In this document: positions 1-8,205 of the stretch, piece after piece | How the letters are laid out: the number at the start of each line of letters is the position of its first letter | How positions within the stretch are numbered: position 1 is the stretch's first letter | From: an uncultured Luminiphilus sp. | GTDB lineage: Bacteria; Pseudomonadota; Gammaproteobacteria; Pseudomonadales; Halieaceae | Reading direction: 5' to 3' | Length of the DNA stretch: 49,033 bases | Assembly: GCA_905182485.1 (NCBI GenBank) | Contig: CAJJBO010000012.1 | Location: 1 to 49,033, forward strand | Notes under the pieces: generated by a model | What the model was told of the DNA's origin: nothing | What the model saw: the letters and a program-made list of their open reading frames with translations, nothing else | Databases searched by the model: none | Translations under genes and position numbers: made by a program

Positions 1-49
1 CGTCTTCCAACGCGCGGATGATCATTTCACCGCCCGATAACATTTCCAT
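1..49 (-). CDS. ilvI: Acetolactate synthase large subunit, 5' end only
   Basis: Only the first 16 codons are in the window, reading leftwards from ATG at 49 off the edge. They translate to MEMLSGGEMIIRALED, which matches the N-terminus of the thiamine-diphosphate-dependent acetolactate synthase catalytic subunit (IlvI/IlvB family), first enzyme of branched-chain amino acid synthesis. The MLSGGEMIIRAL start is very characteristic. Identity rests on this short stretch alone, so the isozyme cannot be assigned firmly. A second in-frame ATG lies at 43. Confidence 0.7.
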   Translation of the reverse strand, partial: MEMLSGGEMIIRALED

Positions 50-372
50 AGCCACTCTCCATCTCATTGCATCAGAGGGTGGCGAAATGCACTTGTCGCA
101 CTATAAACGCCACCAACACCTGTCGCACGAGACACTGGCCGGATCGGTCCGGACGCTACACAGACCACGATCACGAAACCCGTGTATCGGTGACCTGCGA
201 GGTAGCGCAGTGTCGAGCCCGAGTGGCCTTTACAACGCCACCTAACGGACCCGCAAACAGCCTGAAGAACTATCCCGTTCTCAAGGTAGGCCAGAGGGTA
301 AGGGTACTCACCATTAGCCGTTGCCGCTCGCGTGACAACGCATTGTCTGGGTCGATAGAAGGCAAAGTCAAG
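50..372. other. Gene-poor region upstream of ilvI
   Basis: This stretch lies between the reconstructed end of pilX and the start of ilvI. Reading frames on either strand show no recognisable protein; the longest plus-strand frame has an arginine/cysteine/threonine-rich composition typical of a shadow frame. It presumably holds the ilvI promoter and leader, but I could not identify a convincing promoter, attenuator peptide or terminator. Confidence 0.4.
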
Positions 373-878
373 TCATGTGGACAAATGACCATAATCAATG
401 AGCGGGCTGTGCACTGTGATATCGCCGCGAGACTGCGCTTTGAAACCGCCTGACTCAGTTACGCAAAACGCCATGGCGCCCGCTAATCGATCGTTACCGA
501 CAAAATAGCACCGCACGCTGCAAGCGGGCTTTTACCGAAAGGACACTGCTCTCTAAAGGCGCGATCTGGGGATCTGGGATATTCAGCGCGTCAGCCAATG
601 ACTCGTCTACTCGGTGCATCCAATAGCATGAAAAAAGTACACAGACTCACGTGCGCCTCCCGCCACAAGAGTCACCGCGTGGTCTAAGGGGGACTGCTGC
701 CGCACGCCGCCTGCAGACACTGATCTCGATCTTGAGCTGAACTGATGGCTCGATACGCCAACTGCCAGTCAGCGAGTACGTATTGATAGGGACCCATCAT
801 CGATAATGCTGCCAGCGAGAGCAGTGTCATGACCATACTGATCACAAAAAAACCCCGCGAAAAGATAACGACAAAACG
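373..878 (-). pseudogene. pilX: PilX-like minor pilus assembly protein, several frameshifts
   Basis: No single frame is open, but joining minus-strand frames gives a coherent protein. The 5' part (about 680-878) encodes a hydrophobic N-terminal helix, GFFVISMVMTLLSLAALSMM, followed by YQYVLADWQLAYRAISSAQD, the usual PilX layout of a membrane helix and then an alpha-helical spine. The frame then shifts near 690 (in a run of C), 610 and 515, and continues to segments such as DESLADALNIPDPQIAPLES and AMAFCVTESGGFKAQSRGD before a stop at 373. PilX proteins are minor components of the type IV pilus tip assembled with PilV, PilW, PilE and PilY1. The true start is unclear, with no good ATG before the helix. 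It lies directly after pilW in the same direction. Either a real pseudogene or, more likely given similar damage elsewhere, consensus errors. Confidence 0.5.
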
Positions 879-1000
879 CTAACCACGTGCAGGTCGCCTA
901 GCGAAATCAGTAACCTTTCTATCGCTAACCGGGTAGCCTTGTTTCAGAACGCGGCGGCCGATGATCACCTTCACGCGCACAGCATGGGCACGCCCAGACG

Positions 1001-1774
1001 TTAACCGCGCCTCCTTTCCGTCAGGTCAGAGAATCGATTTAAGTCACTGAGTTGCCATGCATCGATACCCAGCACCATCGTTTCAGGCTGAGACCAGCGA
1101 TACGTCGCCTCCAAACCCTGTGCGATCTGCTGCAGCCGCAACACAGCGACGCCTTCAATACTGTCTTCCGCACTCCGATGACTGAGCACAATGCGCTCCA
1201 CTCTGCCCCACGGCAGCGCCGTCTAAACACCGATGGGGACGCTCCATGTTTTTCTCCCAGCTAACCTGCCATTGAAATTCTTCGATCGTTTGCCCGTGGC
1301 GAAGGTGGCACCGCGTCGAGACAATTTGATAGCCCGCCCCCTCTCCACATTCCTCGGGGCAGGGGAGTACTCGCTCAACATACAATCCCACGCCAGTGTC
1401 GGCGCCGGGTAGGCAAGACAGATTGGCAAGCTCTACGATTCCGAAACCTCCCCAATGCGGTTGAGTCACCACCGTTCCAAACTCCTTACAGGGGTCCATT
1501 AGGCTGTATTGCACCGCCTCTCCCTCACTCGTTATGCCATTTGCTGTCCACGTATCTGGCAGCTGCGCCCGTCTTCACAAGTGAATCGAGAAAAATCAAA
1601 CACTTGCCTTGCTCGAACGGCTTGTTCGCTGCGATCGCCCGCTTTTTGCGCTGCACTGATCATGTCAGCACTGCTCACCAACAGAATACTCAATAGCACC
1701 AACGCCAATGCGTTGACCACCAAGCATTCGATCAGCGAGAAACCCGATGGGCGTTGACCGCTGAAAACGGACAC
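1001..1774 (-). pseudogene. pilW: PilW-like minor pilin, frameshifted
   Basis: A GTG at 1774 opens a frame with a type IV prepilin signature: short leader ending in G, then FSLIECLV and a hydrophobic helix to about residue 35. This fits the PilD cleavage and N-methylation site of minor pilins. The first frame stops at 1532; the protein continues in a second frame (about 1155-1530, with several cysteines, ending near the WQVSWEKNMER segment) and a third frame to a stop at 1001. The reconstructed length, about 258 residues, suits PilW. It sits between pilV-like and pilX-like genes, the order of the Pseudomonas fimU-pilVWX cluster. PilW helps prime type IV pilus assembly. At least two frameshifts (about 1530 and 1200) interrupt it. 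PilW rather than another large minor pilin is inferred from length and position. Confidence 0.5.
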
Positions 1775-1831
1775 AGCACTGGGATGTCGTAAAGGTCACT
1801 CCTGCGTCATGCTCTACACTAATCGCTGGCG

Positions 1832-2182
1832 TCAGAGCGGGTGATGGCCATCACGCTGCCATCCATTTTGCTCCCACGTCAGTGACACCAATCCATCAGC
1901 TGCAGCAGACAGACCTCCCTGAGGAAGGGCCTCCAACCACACCTCTATCATTCCACAATGAAGCGCCTGGGTACCCCACTCTGATGACCCGCATAATTGC
2001 GCTGCTGAGGCGAGTGACACGCCTTCCCACGACGACACCGCTGCTAATTCGTCGAGTAGAAACCCGGCCATGGTGAGTTGGTAAGCCGACATCGACAGCG
2101 CCGTCAGTTCGCCCGTTAACTGCATCAAACCAAGTAGCCCTGCAAAGCCAATACTGGCCGCTATTCCATAATCAACCCACAT
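1832..2182 (-). CDS. pilV: PilV-like minor pilin lacking a clear prepilin leader
   Basis: A 116-residue frame starts at ATG 2182, a few bases after the reconstructed pilE stop. The segment SIGFAGLLGLMQL followed by SAYQLTMAGFLLDEL resembles the C-terminal half of the PilV N-terminal helix and the following spine. The usual FTLIE prepilin motif before it is absent: the protein begins MWVDYGIAAS. Either the 5' end is altered by an indel or the gene is degenerate. The rest is a small soluble domain with two cysteines, ending DGHHPL. Position between pilE-like and pilW-like genes supports the PilV assignment. Without the leader, PilD processing would not be expected from the sequence as given. 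Confidence 0.5.
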   Translation of the reverse strand: MWVDYGIAASIGFAGLLGLMQLTGELTALSMSAYQLTMAGFLLDELAAVSSWEGVSLASAAQLCGSSEWGTQALHCGMIEVWLEALPQGGLSAAADGLVSLTWEQNGWQRDGHHPL

Positions 2183-2184
2183 CG

Positions 2185-2551
2185 CTACCGGCTGCTCGAA
2201 TCAGTTGTAGTCCACACACCACGATGATCCAGCGCGAGCGAGGGCGCAGTAGACGCAGTACTCACGAGGCGCAGCAGAAACCCGGCATTGGTAGACTCTG
2301 CACTCAGTTGGTAATAGTGGCCTACGGTCTCGGATAGCACCGCTAATGGCGGTAACTTCGTCGGTCGCGGCATATCGGGTATGTTGCTGCCAAAAATGCC
2401 GCTGGTGCAGGCTCAAACGCTCGAGAACGATTCGCGCTTCACGCACTGCGGACGCGACCCGCACCGATTGCCAGGACGGCATCGCAACGGCCAGCAGTAT
2501 CGACAGGATGCCCACCACCACCAGCAACTCGATCAACGAGAACGCACTCAT
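2185..2551 (-). CDS. pilE: PilE-like minor pilin, one frameshift
   Basis: The preferred start is the ATG at 2551, giving MSAFSLIELLVVVGILSILL, a type IV pilin N-terminus with the conserved Glu at position 5 of the mature helix. Residue -1 is Ala where Gly is usual, so processing may be weak or this base may be wrong. The frame continues through LSLHQRHFWQQHTRYAATDE and then must shift near 2350 into the frame encoding LAVLSETVGHYYQLSAEST and LALDHRGVWTT, the typical C-terminal pattern of PilE family minor pilins, stopping at 2185. Without the shift the protein runs 16 bases further into an unrelated tail. It is the first gene of a minor-pilin cluster, 114 bases downstream of clpB. An upstream ATG at 2632 gives a long unlikely leader. 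Confidence 0.6.
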
Positions 2552-2665
2552 TGGAGTCGAACCGAAATGAACAAACCTATCTCTGGTCACCCGTCTCATA
2601 TCGGTCACACTCGCGTAATTGTCGATTACCAAACAGCGTGAACGGTCTCCGCCCCAATAGACAGA

Positions 2666-5387
2666 TCACCGGTGATAACCGATGTTCAGTGGCGTCTTGT
2701 GCCCCTCTTTGCGCCGCTTTGTTAGATAGGAGCCCTGATCGTCGGTGACGTCTGCATCGTTCTCCTGGTAGCAAGCACTACGATCATCGAAGCTTACGCA
2801 GGCTCGCTGATCGCGGCGCCGGCAGTGAAAAGTAATCGTGCCGTTGACTAGCTCTGCCTCAATCTCGTTTCCCGGTGAAAAGTCACCGGCGAGCAACGCG
2901 TGTGCGAGTGGGTTTTCGATCAACTGCTGGATCGCACGCTTCAGCGGCCTCGCGCCGTACACTCGATCAAATCCGACCCCAGATAAATGCTCCATGACCT
3001 CGTCGCTCACCGCTAAGCGCAACGATCTCTCCGCTAATCGATCGGTTAATACCTCGAGTTGGATCGTCGCAATATCGCGAATATGTTCTTGTTCCAGAGA
3101 ATGAAACACCACTGACTCATCGATTCTATTGAGAAACTCCGGTCTGAAATGCTCACTCACCCGCGCCATCACAGCGGCCTGAATTTCGTCATGACCGAGG
3201 CGCGTTCCGGCATCATGGATCAGTTCAGAACCCAAATTGGAGGTCATGACGACAACGGTATTACGAAAATCCACCGTCCGACCTTGGCCATCGGTCAAAC
3301 GACCATCCTCTAATACCTGCAATAAGACATCGAAAACCTTTGGGTGTGCTTTTTCAACCTCATCCAGTAAAAGCAGTGAATAAGGCCGGCGGCGCACTGC
3401 CTCGGTTAAATAGCCGCCTTCCTCGTAGCCCACATAACCCGGTGGCGCACCGATCAAGCGGGCGACCGAGTGCTGTTCCATGAACTCTGACATATCGATA
3501 CGCACCAGCGCCTGGTCGCTATCAAAAAGGTACGCTGCTAGCGCTTTGCAGAGTTCGGTCTTACCGACACCGGTCGGGCCGAGAAACAAGAACGAACCAT
3601 TGGGACGCTGTGGGTCAGCTAATCCAGCACGCGCTCTCCGCACTGCATTGGAGACTGCGGTCACTGCCTCGTTTTGACCCACGACACGATCATGCAAAGT
3701 CGTTTCCATGCGCAGCAGCTTCTCTCGATCCCCCTCGAGCATTTTTGCGATCGGAATGCCCGTCCATCGCGAAACAACCTCGGCAACCTCCTCATCGGTC
3801 ACGCGAGAGCGGAGCAAAGTGGGCTCAGGCGCCTCTACGTTGGCAGCCGAGATTAGCTGGCGTTCCAGTTCGGGCAACACACCGTGCTGTATTTCAGACA
3901 TGGCGGTGAGATCACCGGCTCGACGCGCGACGTCTAGATCTAATTTGGTTTGCTCGATCTGACTTCTGATCTGCGCAGCACCCTGTACGACGGCCTTCTC
4001 CGCCAACCAAATCTCTTCGAGATCCGCATATTCCCGCTCGATGCTATCAATTTGATGCGTTAGCTGTTCGAGCTCACTGCCCGCCGCAGCGGTCTTTGTC
4101 TTTCTTAACCGCTTCACGCTCCATTTTCAGCTGAATCAAGCGTCGATCTAGGTTATCCATAACCTCCGGTTTGGAATCGATCTCCATGCGAATTCGACTG
4201 GCCGCCTCATCAATCAAATCAATCGCCTTATCGGGTAATTGTCGATCAGTAATGTAGCGCTGGCTCAGTTTGGCCGCAGCGATGATGGCACTGTCAGTGA
4301 TATCAACACTGTGATGCACCTCGTAACGCTCCTTAAGACCCCGTAAAATAGCAATCGTGTCTTCTTCACTGGGCTCTTCGACCAATACTTTTTGAAATCG
4401 TCGCTCAAGAGCCGCATCCTTCTCAACAGACTGACGGTACTCATTTAGTGTGGTGGCACCAACGCAGTGTAGCTCCCCTCTTGCGAGGGCCGGCTTGAGC
4501 ATATTGCCAGCGTCGAGTGAGCCTTCGGCCTTACCGGCACCCACCATGGTATGTAGCTCATCGACAAATAAAATGACGCGCCCCTCTTCCTTAGAGAGCG
4601 CATTCAATACCGCCTTGAGGCGTTCCTCAAAATCCCCTCGAAACTTAGCGCCGGCAAGCAGTGCGGCAAGATCTAGCGCAAGAATCCGCTTGTCTCTTAG
4701 GCTGTCTGGGACTTCGCCGTTGACCACCCGCTGAGCGAGACCCTCGATAATGGCGGTTTTTCCAACGCCGGGCTCACCGATCAACACCGGATTATTTTTG
4801 GTTCGACGCTGCAACACTTGTATCGTCCGGCGGATCTCCTCATCACGACCAATAACAGGGTCCAATTTGCCTGCCGCTGCGCGCTCCGTAAGATCCAACG
4901 TGTACTTTTCTAGGGCCTGCCGCGTCTCCTCTGCTTCGGCACTGTTGACGGCGTCTCCGCCGCGCACCGCTTCAATGGCACGACCTAATGTCTCACGAGT
5001 GACGCCTGCGTCCGTTAACAGACGATCAGTAGGCTTACTGTCTTGCATCGCCAGTAGGACCGTATCGGTGGAAACATAAGCGTCACCCGCTTCTTGTGTC
5101 AGTTTGTCCGCACGATTCAAGAGCCGCTGAGTATCCTGGCTGATGTGGATATCCTGATTCCCCGATACGGTGGGGATTGCCTGCAGCGCTTGCTCGACCG
5201 CTTTTTCTAGTTGCTCCGTCTGTGCCCCCGCAGCACGCAACAGATGCCGCGTCGGTGACCCCGTCTCCGCCAACATCGCCCGAAGAACATGGGTGGGTTC
5301 AATAAAGGGGTGCTCATATCCAACAGCGAGCGATTGAGCACTGCCCAAAGCGGCCTGTAACGAATGTGTCAGCTTGTCCATGCGCAT
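2666..5387 (-). CDS. clpB: ClpB disaggregase, one frameshift
   Basis: This is the Hsp100 disaggregase that works with DnaK to resolubilise aggregated proteins. The start is ATG 5387 ([11 protein letters not shown]) with AAGGAG just upstream. The N domain (about residues 1-145) is followed by NBD1 with Walker [17 protein letters not shown], the coiled-coil middle domain, and NBD2 with Walker [15 protein letters not shown] and the GYVGYEEGG pore loop. The reading frame breaks in the middle domain near 4090: the first half ends [10 protein letters not shown] and the second resumes [15 protein letters not shown], consistent with one missing base. The C-terminus after LVNGTITF looks wrong (about 50 extra residues); another frame stops at 2794, nearer the family's usual length of about 860. 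It follows pgeF and rluD as in E. coli, and a sigma-32 promoter lies upstream. Confidence 0.93.
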
Positions 5388-5437
5388 GGTTCTCTCCTTA
5401 TCCTCGTTAACTAACGCGCTAACGTGCCCTAGAAAAG

Positions 5438-5465
5438 ATATGGGGCTATCAAGTCGCCTTTCAAG
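5438..5465 (-). promoter_or_regulatory. Sigma-32 heat-shock promoter of clpB
   Basis: On the minus strand, CTTGAA (5460-5465) is followed after exactly 14 bases by CCCCATAT (5438-5445). This matches the RpoH consensus (CTTGAA, 13-14 bp, CCCCATnT) at every informative position. It lies about 50 bases before the clpB ATG at 5387. The same elements with the same spacing occur before groES in this window. Confidence 0.88.
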
Positions 5466-5530
5466 TGGGGTTATTGCGCAATCCCATGCTGCCACGCCCC
5501 ACTGCTAGGGAGCGCCTAGTCTGTCCCGCA

Positions 5531-6274
5531 TTAAGCGCGCCACACCACTGTCGCCATACGCCCCGTTGCAGGACCGTCGCGACGGTGTGAAAAAAAATCA
5601 CGAGGTTGAGCAACCGTACAACTGCGGCTTGCGGTGATCGTGTCAATTCCGGCACGGTGCAGAATCAAGGTTGCCAGTGCCGGCGAATCAGCCATCCAAT
5701 GACCTGTGGTGCGAGCAGAGGGGTAAAAGTGATGCAATGCCTCTTCCCCCTGCGTCCTCAACAGACACTCTCGCACGTCATCACCCACTTCATAGGCGTT
5801 CACGCTGATAGCGGGGCCCAACCAGGCAGACAGCTGCGCAGGTGCTGACGGTAATGTTGTCAATAAGGACTCTAGGACACCGTTTGATAAGCCGCGCCAA
5901 CCGGCATGCGCAATGCCCACGCAAGCGGCATCTTTTGCGGCGATGACAACCGGCAGGCAATCTGCCGTCAGAATGGCGAGGGGCGTGCGGCGTTGCGTCG
6001 TCCAGTGCGCGTCCGCTTCACTGCAATCGGTATGATCTGCCCAGACGGTTCGATTGCCATGCACTTGCCGCAGCCAGCAGATGGGCTGCTCCGGCAACAC
6101 CGATTGCAATCGTCTCCTGTTCTCTCTGACATGCGCTGGATTATCCCCCACGTGGTCGCCCAAATTCAGCGTATCGAATGGCGCCTCACTCACTCCGCCA
6201 TCCCGAGTCGTCACGCCTATCGTCACGCCCGGAATATCGATCTCAGGCAGGATCAACGATAGCGATGGCCTCAC
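5531..6274 (-). CDS. pgeF: Polyphenol oxidase / purine nucleoside phosphorylase family protein (YfiH)
   Basis: This DUF152/laccase-domain protein belongs to the family known as YfiH or PgeF, described as a peptidoglycan editing factor and as a purine nucleoside-cleaving enzyme. The sequence shows the family zinc-site motifs: the HGN of VHGNRT, the LTADCLPVV loop with its cysteine, and the HAGWRG motif, plus the C-terminal FFSHRRDG. The GTG at 6274 is the preferred start because it overlaps the rluD stop and homologues usually begin just before the LILP segment. An ATG at 6298 would overlap rluD by 28 bases. About 248 residues, normal for the family. It sits between rluD and clpB as in E. coli and is probably translated coupled to rluD. 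The frame is intact. Confidence 0.92.
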   Translation of the reverse strand: MRPSLSLILPEIDIPGVTIGVTTRDGGVSEAPFDTLNLGDHVGDNPAHVRENRRRLQSVLPEQPICWLRQVHGNRTVWADHTDCSEADAHWTTQRRTPLAILTADCLPVVIAAKDAACVGIAHAGWRGLSNGVLESLLTTLPSAPAQLSAWLGPAISVNAYEVGDDVRECLLRTQGEEALHHFYPSARTTGHWMADSPALATLILHRAGIDTITASRSCTVAQPRDFFSHRRDGPATGRMATVVWRA

Positions 6275-7239
6275 ACTGCGTCTTCCTGCTCTAAACACGC
6301 TAATAACCTAGCCATATCGAGGGGGATCGGTGTCTCAAAGGTCATACTTTCTTGTGACTGAGGGTGGAGAAAGGTCAGCTGGCGGGCATGCAGCGCTTGT
6401 CGCCTGAAACCTGTCAGCGCCGCCACTAATTGATCGGTAGCCCCAGCAGGCCGCATTGCCCGGCCCGCATAAACCGGGTCACCCACCAGTGGGTGTTTAC
6501 GCCATGCGAGATGAACACGAATTTGGTGCGTCCGCCCGGTCTCAAGACTGACTGACAGGTGCGTATGAGCGCTAAATCGTTTTTCAATGCGATAGTGCGT
6601 CCTGGACGGTTTGCCGTCCTCTACGACCGCCATTTTTAACCGTGAAGTGGGATGACGCCCAATCGGCGCATCGATCGTACCCCCGCCGGTAAACGTGCCG
6701 CGGCACACAGCACTGTATAGGCGGCTTACCGATCGATCCGCCAGCTGCGCCACCAAAGACTTATGCGCAATGGCAGATCGGGCGGCCAGCATGACCCCCG
6801 AGGTGTCCTTGTCGAGTCGATGCACAATACCGCCTCGAGGCAACGCGGACATTTCCGGGGCATGAGCCAACAAACCATTGACCAATGTGCCGGTCTGATG
6901 GCCTGTCGCAGGGTGGACCACCAATCCGGCCGGCTTATTGAGCACAATGACATGCTCGTCCTCATACAAAATATCGAGCGGCAGGGGTTCAGGCGCCCAT
7001 TCGACGCGATCTTCGGTCTCAGGCCACAGTAACAACTGGTCATCAACCGCCACTTTGTCCTTTGGTCTGGACGCTTGGTGGTTGCGCTGTAGACGACCCG
7101 CCTTAATCCACTCGGCAAGTCGACTGCGCGAAAAATCAGGAAATAAATGTGCGGCAGCAGCATCTAACCTGATCCCGTGTAAATCGGCAGGAATGTCGAC
7201 CTTGAGTGCTTCTTCGCTGTTGAAAACTTCCTCTTCCAA
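6271..7239 (-). CDS. rluD: 23S rRNA pseudouridine synthase RluD
   Basis: Converts uridines 1911, 1915 and 1917 of helix 69 in 23S rRNA to pseudouridine, by family knowledge. The 322-residue protein has an N-terminal S4 RNA-binding region (about residues 15-75, with RLDAAAAHLFPDFSRSRL) and the catalytic HRLDKDTSG motif carrying the active-site Asp near residue 145. The later GRTHQIRVHLAW motif is also typical of RluA-family enzymes. RluD over RluC or RluA is chosen from length, the S4 domain and the conserved neighbourhood with pgeF downstream and bamD divergent upstream. The gene starts at ATG 7239, 62 bases from the bamD start in the opposite direction. The stop overlaps the likely pgeF start. 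Confidence 0.95.
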   Translation of the reverse strand: MEEEVFNSEEALKVDIPADLHGIRLDAAAAHLFPDFSRSRLAEWIKAGRLQRNHQASRPKDKVAVDDQLLLWPETEDRVEWAPEPLPLDILYEDEHVIVLNKPAGLVVHPATGHQTGTLVNGLLAHAPEMSALPRGGIVHRLDKDTSGVMLAARSAIAHKSLVAQLADRSVSRLYSAVCRGTFTGGGTIDAPIGRHPTSRLKMAVVEDGKPSRTHYRIEKRFSAHTHLSVSLETGRTHQIRVHLAWRKHPLVGDPVYAGRAMRPAGATDQLVAALTGFRRQALHARQLTFLHPQSQESMTFETPIPLDMARLLACLEQEDAV

Positions 7240-7301
7240 GCGCTGTGACTCCCTAACAGTTACGTTTACACTACACGGCCAGAATGTATCACGGTGGAAC
7301 G

Positions 7302-8198
7302 ATGATCTTGGTGTTTTCCAGATGCGCTTCTCAAGCGTTGCTCCTCAGTCTCTTGTTGTTCATATCGGGCTGCTCTTGGTTTGGTGGCGACGATGACGAG
7401 CTGATTGCTGATTCAGGCGAGCAGCAGATGTACCGCGAAGCCCAGCGGCATTTGAAAAACGAAAACTTCAGTCTGGCAGTCCGCAGCCTACAGGGGTTAG
7501 AGAGCCGGTACCCGTTTGGTCAATACGCTGAGCAAGCGCAATTGGAACTCATCTACGCTCACTACAGCGCTTACGAATTTGCGGCTGCAAACGAGGCTGC
7601 CGATCGATTTATCCGGCTGCACCCGCGACATCCCAGCGTCGACTACGCCTATTACATGAAAGGGTTGGCCGCGTACGACATTGAACCAGGATTCTTCTCG
7701 CGTTTTATCCCCTCGGACGATACCAAACGTGACGTGAGCCATATTCAAACGGCCTTTGCGGAATTTGCGCAACTGTTGGCGCGTTTTCCAGATAGTGCCT
7801 ATGCCCCGGATGCGAGGCAAAGAATGGTGCACATGCGGAACATGCTGGCGCGGAACGAAATTCATGTCGCCAACTATTACTTCCGCCGTGGCGCCTACAT
7901 GGCCGCACTGAATCGTGGCAAATACGTGGTGGAGCACATGCAACAGACACCGAGTGTTGCCGATGGGCTCGCTATTATGGGGCAGGCTTACCTACTGCTT
8001 GGCCTCGATGACTTGGCCGAAGATTCAATTGCCGTGTTGTGCGAAAACTACCCAGACCATCCTAACCTCACCTCGGGATGTGAGTTCGATAGCGTCTACA
8101 CGATGGATGGACTGCAAAGATCTTGGATCAATCAGGCAACGCTGGGTCTGTTTGACCCGCCTAAACCACCGCAATTCAACTATCGCCCTAAGACGTAA
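7302..8198 (+). CDS. bamD: Outer membrane assembly lipoprotein BamD
   Basis: An essential lipoprotein of the BAM complex, which folds beta-barrel proteins into the outer membrane. The preferred start is ATG 7302 (MILVFSRC), preceded by GGTGGA; a frame-upstream ATG at 7284 has no ribosome site. The signal peptide ends in the lipobox FISGC, placing the acylated cysteine near residue 24. The mature part contains tetratricopeptide-like repeats (LERYPFGQYAEQAQ-like segment near residue 70, RFIRLHPRHPSVDYAYY, and LARFPDSAYAPDARQRM) as in the family. At about 298 residues it is slightly longer than E. coli BamD (245). It is divergent from rluD, a conserved arrangement, and ends 7 bases before the convergent nadE stop. 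Confidence 0.95.
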   Translation: MILVFSRCASQALLLSLLLFISGCSWFGGDDDELIADSGEQQMYREAQRHLKNENFSLAVRSLQGLESRYPFGQYAEQAQLELIYAHYSAYEFAAANEAADRFIRLHPRHPSVDYAYYMKGLAAYDIEPGFFSRFIPSDDTKRDVSHIQTAFAEFAQLLARFPDSAYAPDARQRMVHMRNMLARNEIHVANYYFRRGAYMAALNRGKYVVEHMQQTPSVADGLAIMGQAYLLLGLDDLAEDSIAVLCENYPDHPNLTSGCEFDSVYTMDGLQRSWINQATLGLFDPPKPPQFNYRPKT

Positions 8199-8205
8199 CC
8201 CCCAC

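Noticed and set aside
67-453. 128-residue plus-strand open frame before ilvI
   Set aside because: Composition is rich in Arg, Cys and Thr with no recognisable motif, and part of it overlaps the reconstructed pilX on the other strand, whose peptides look real.
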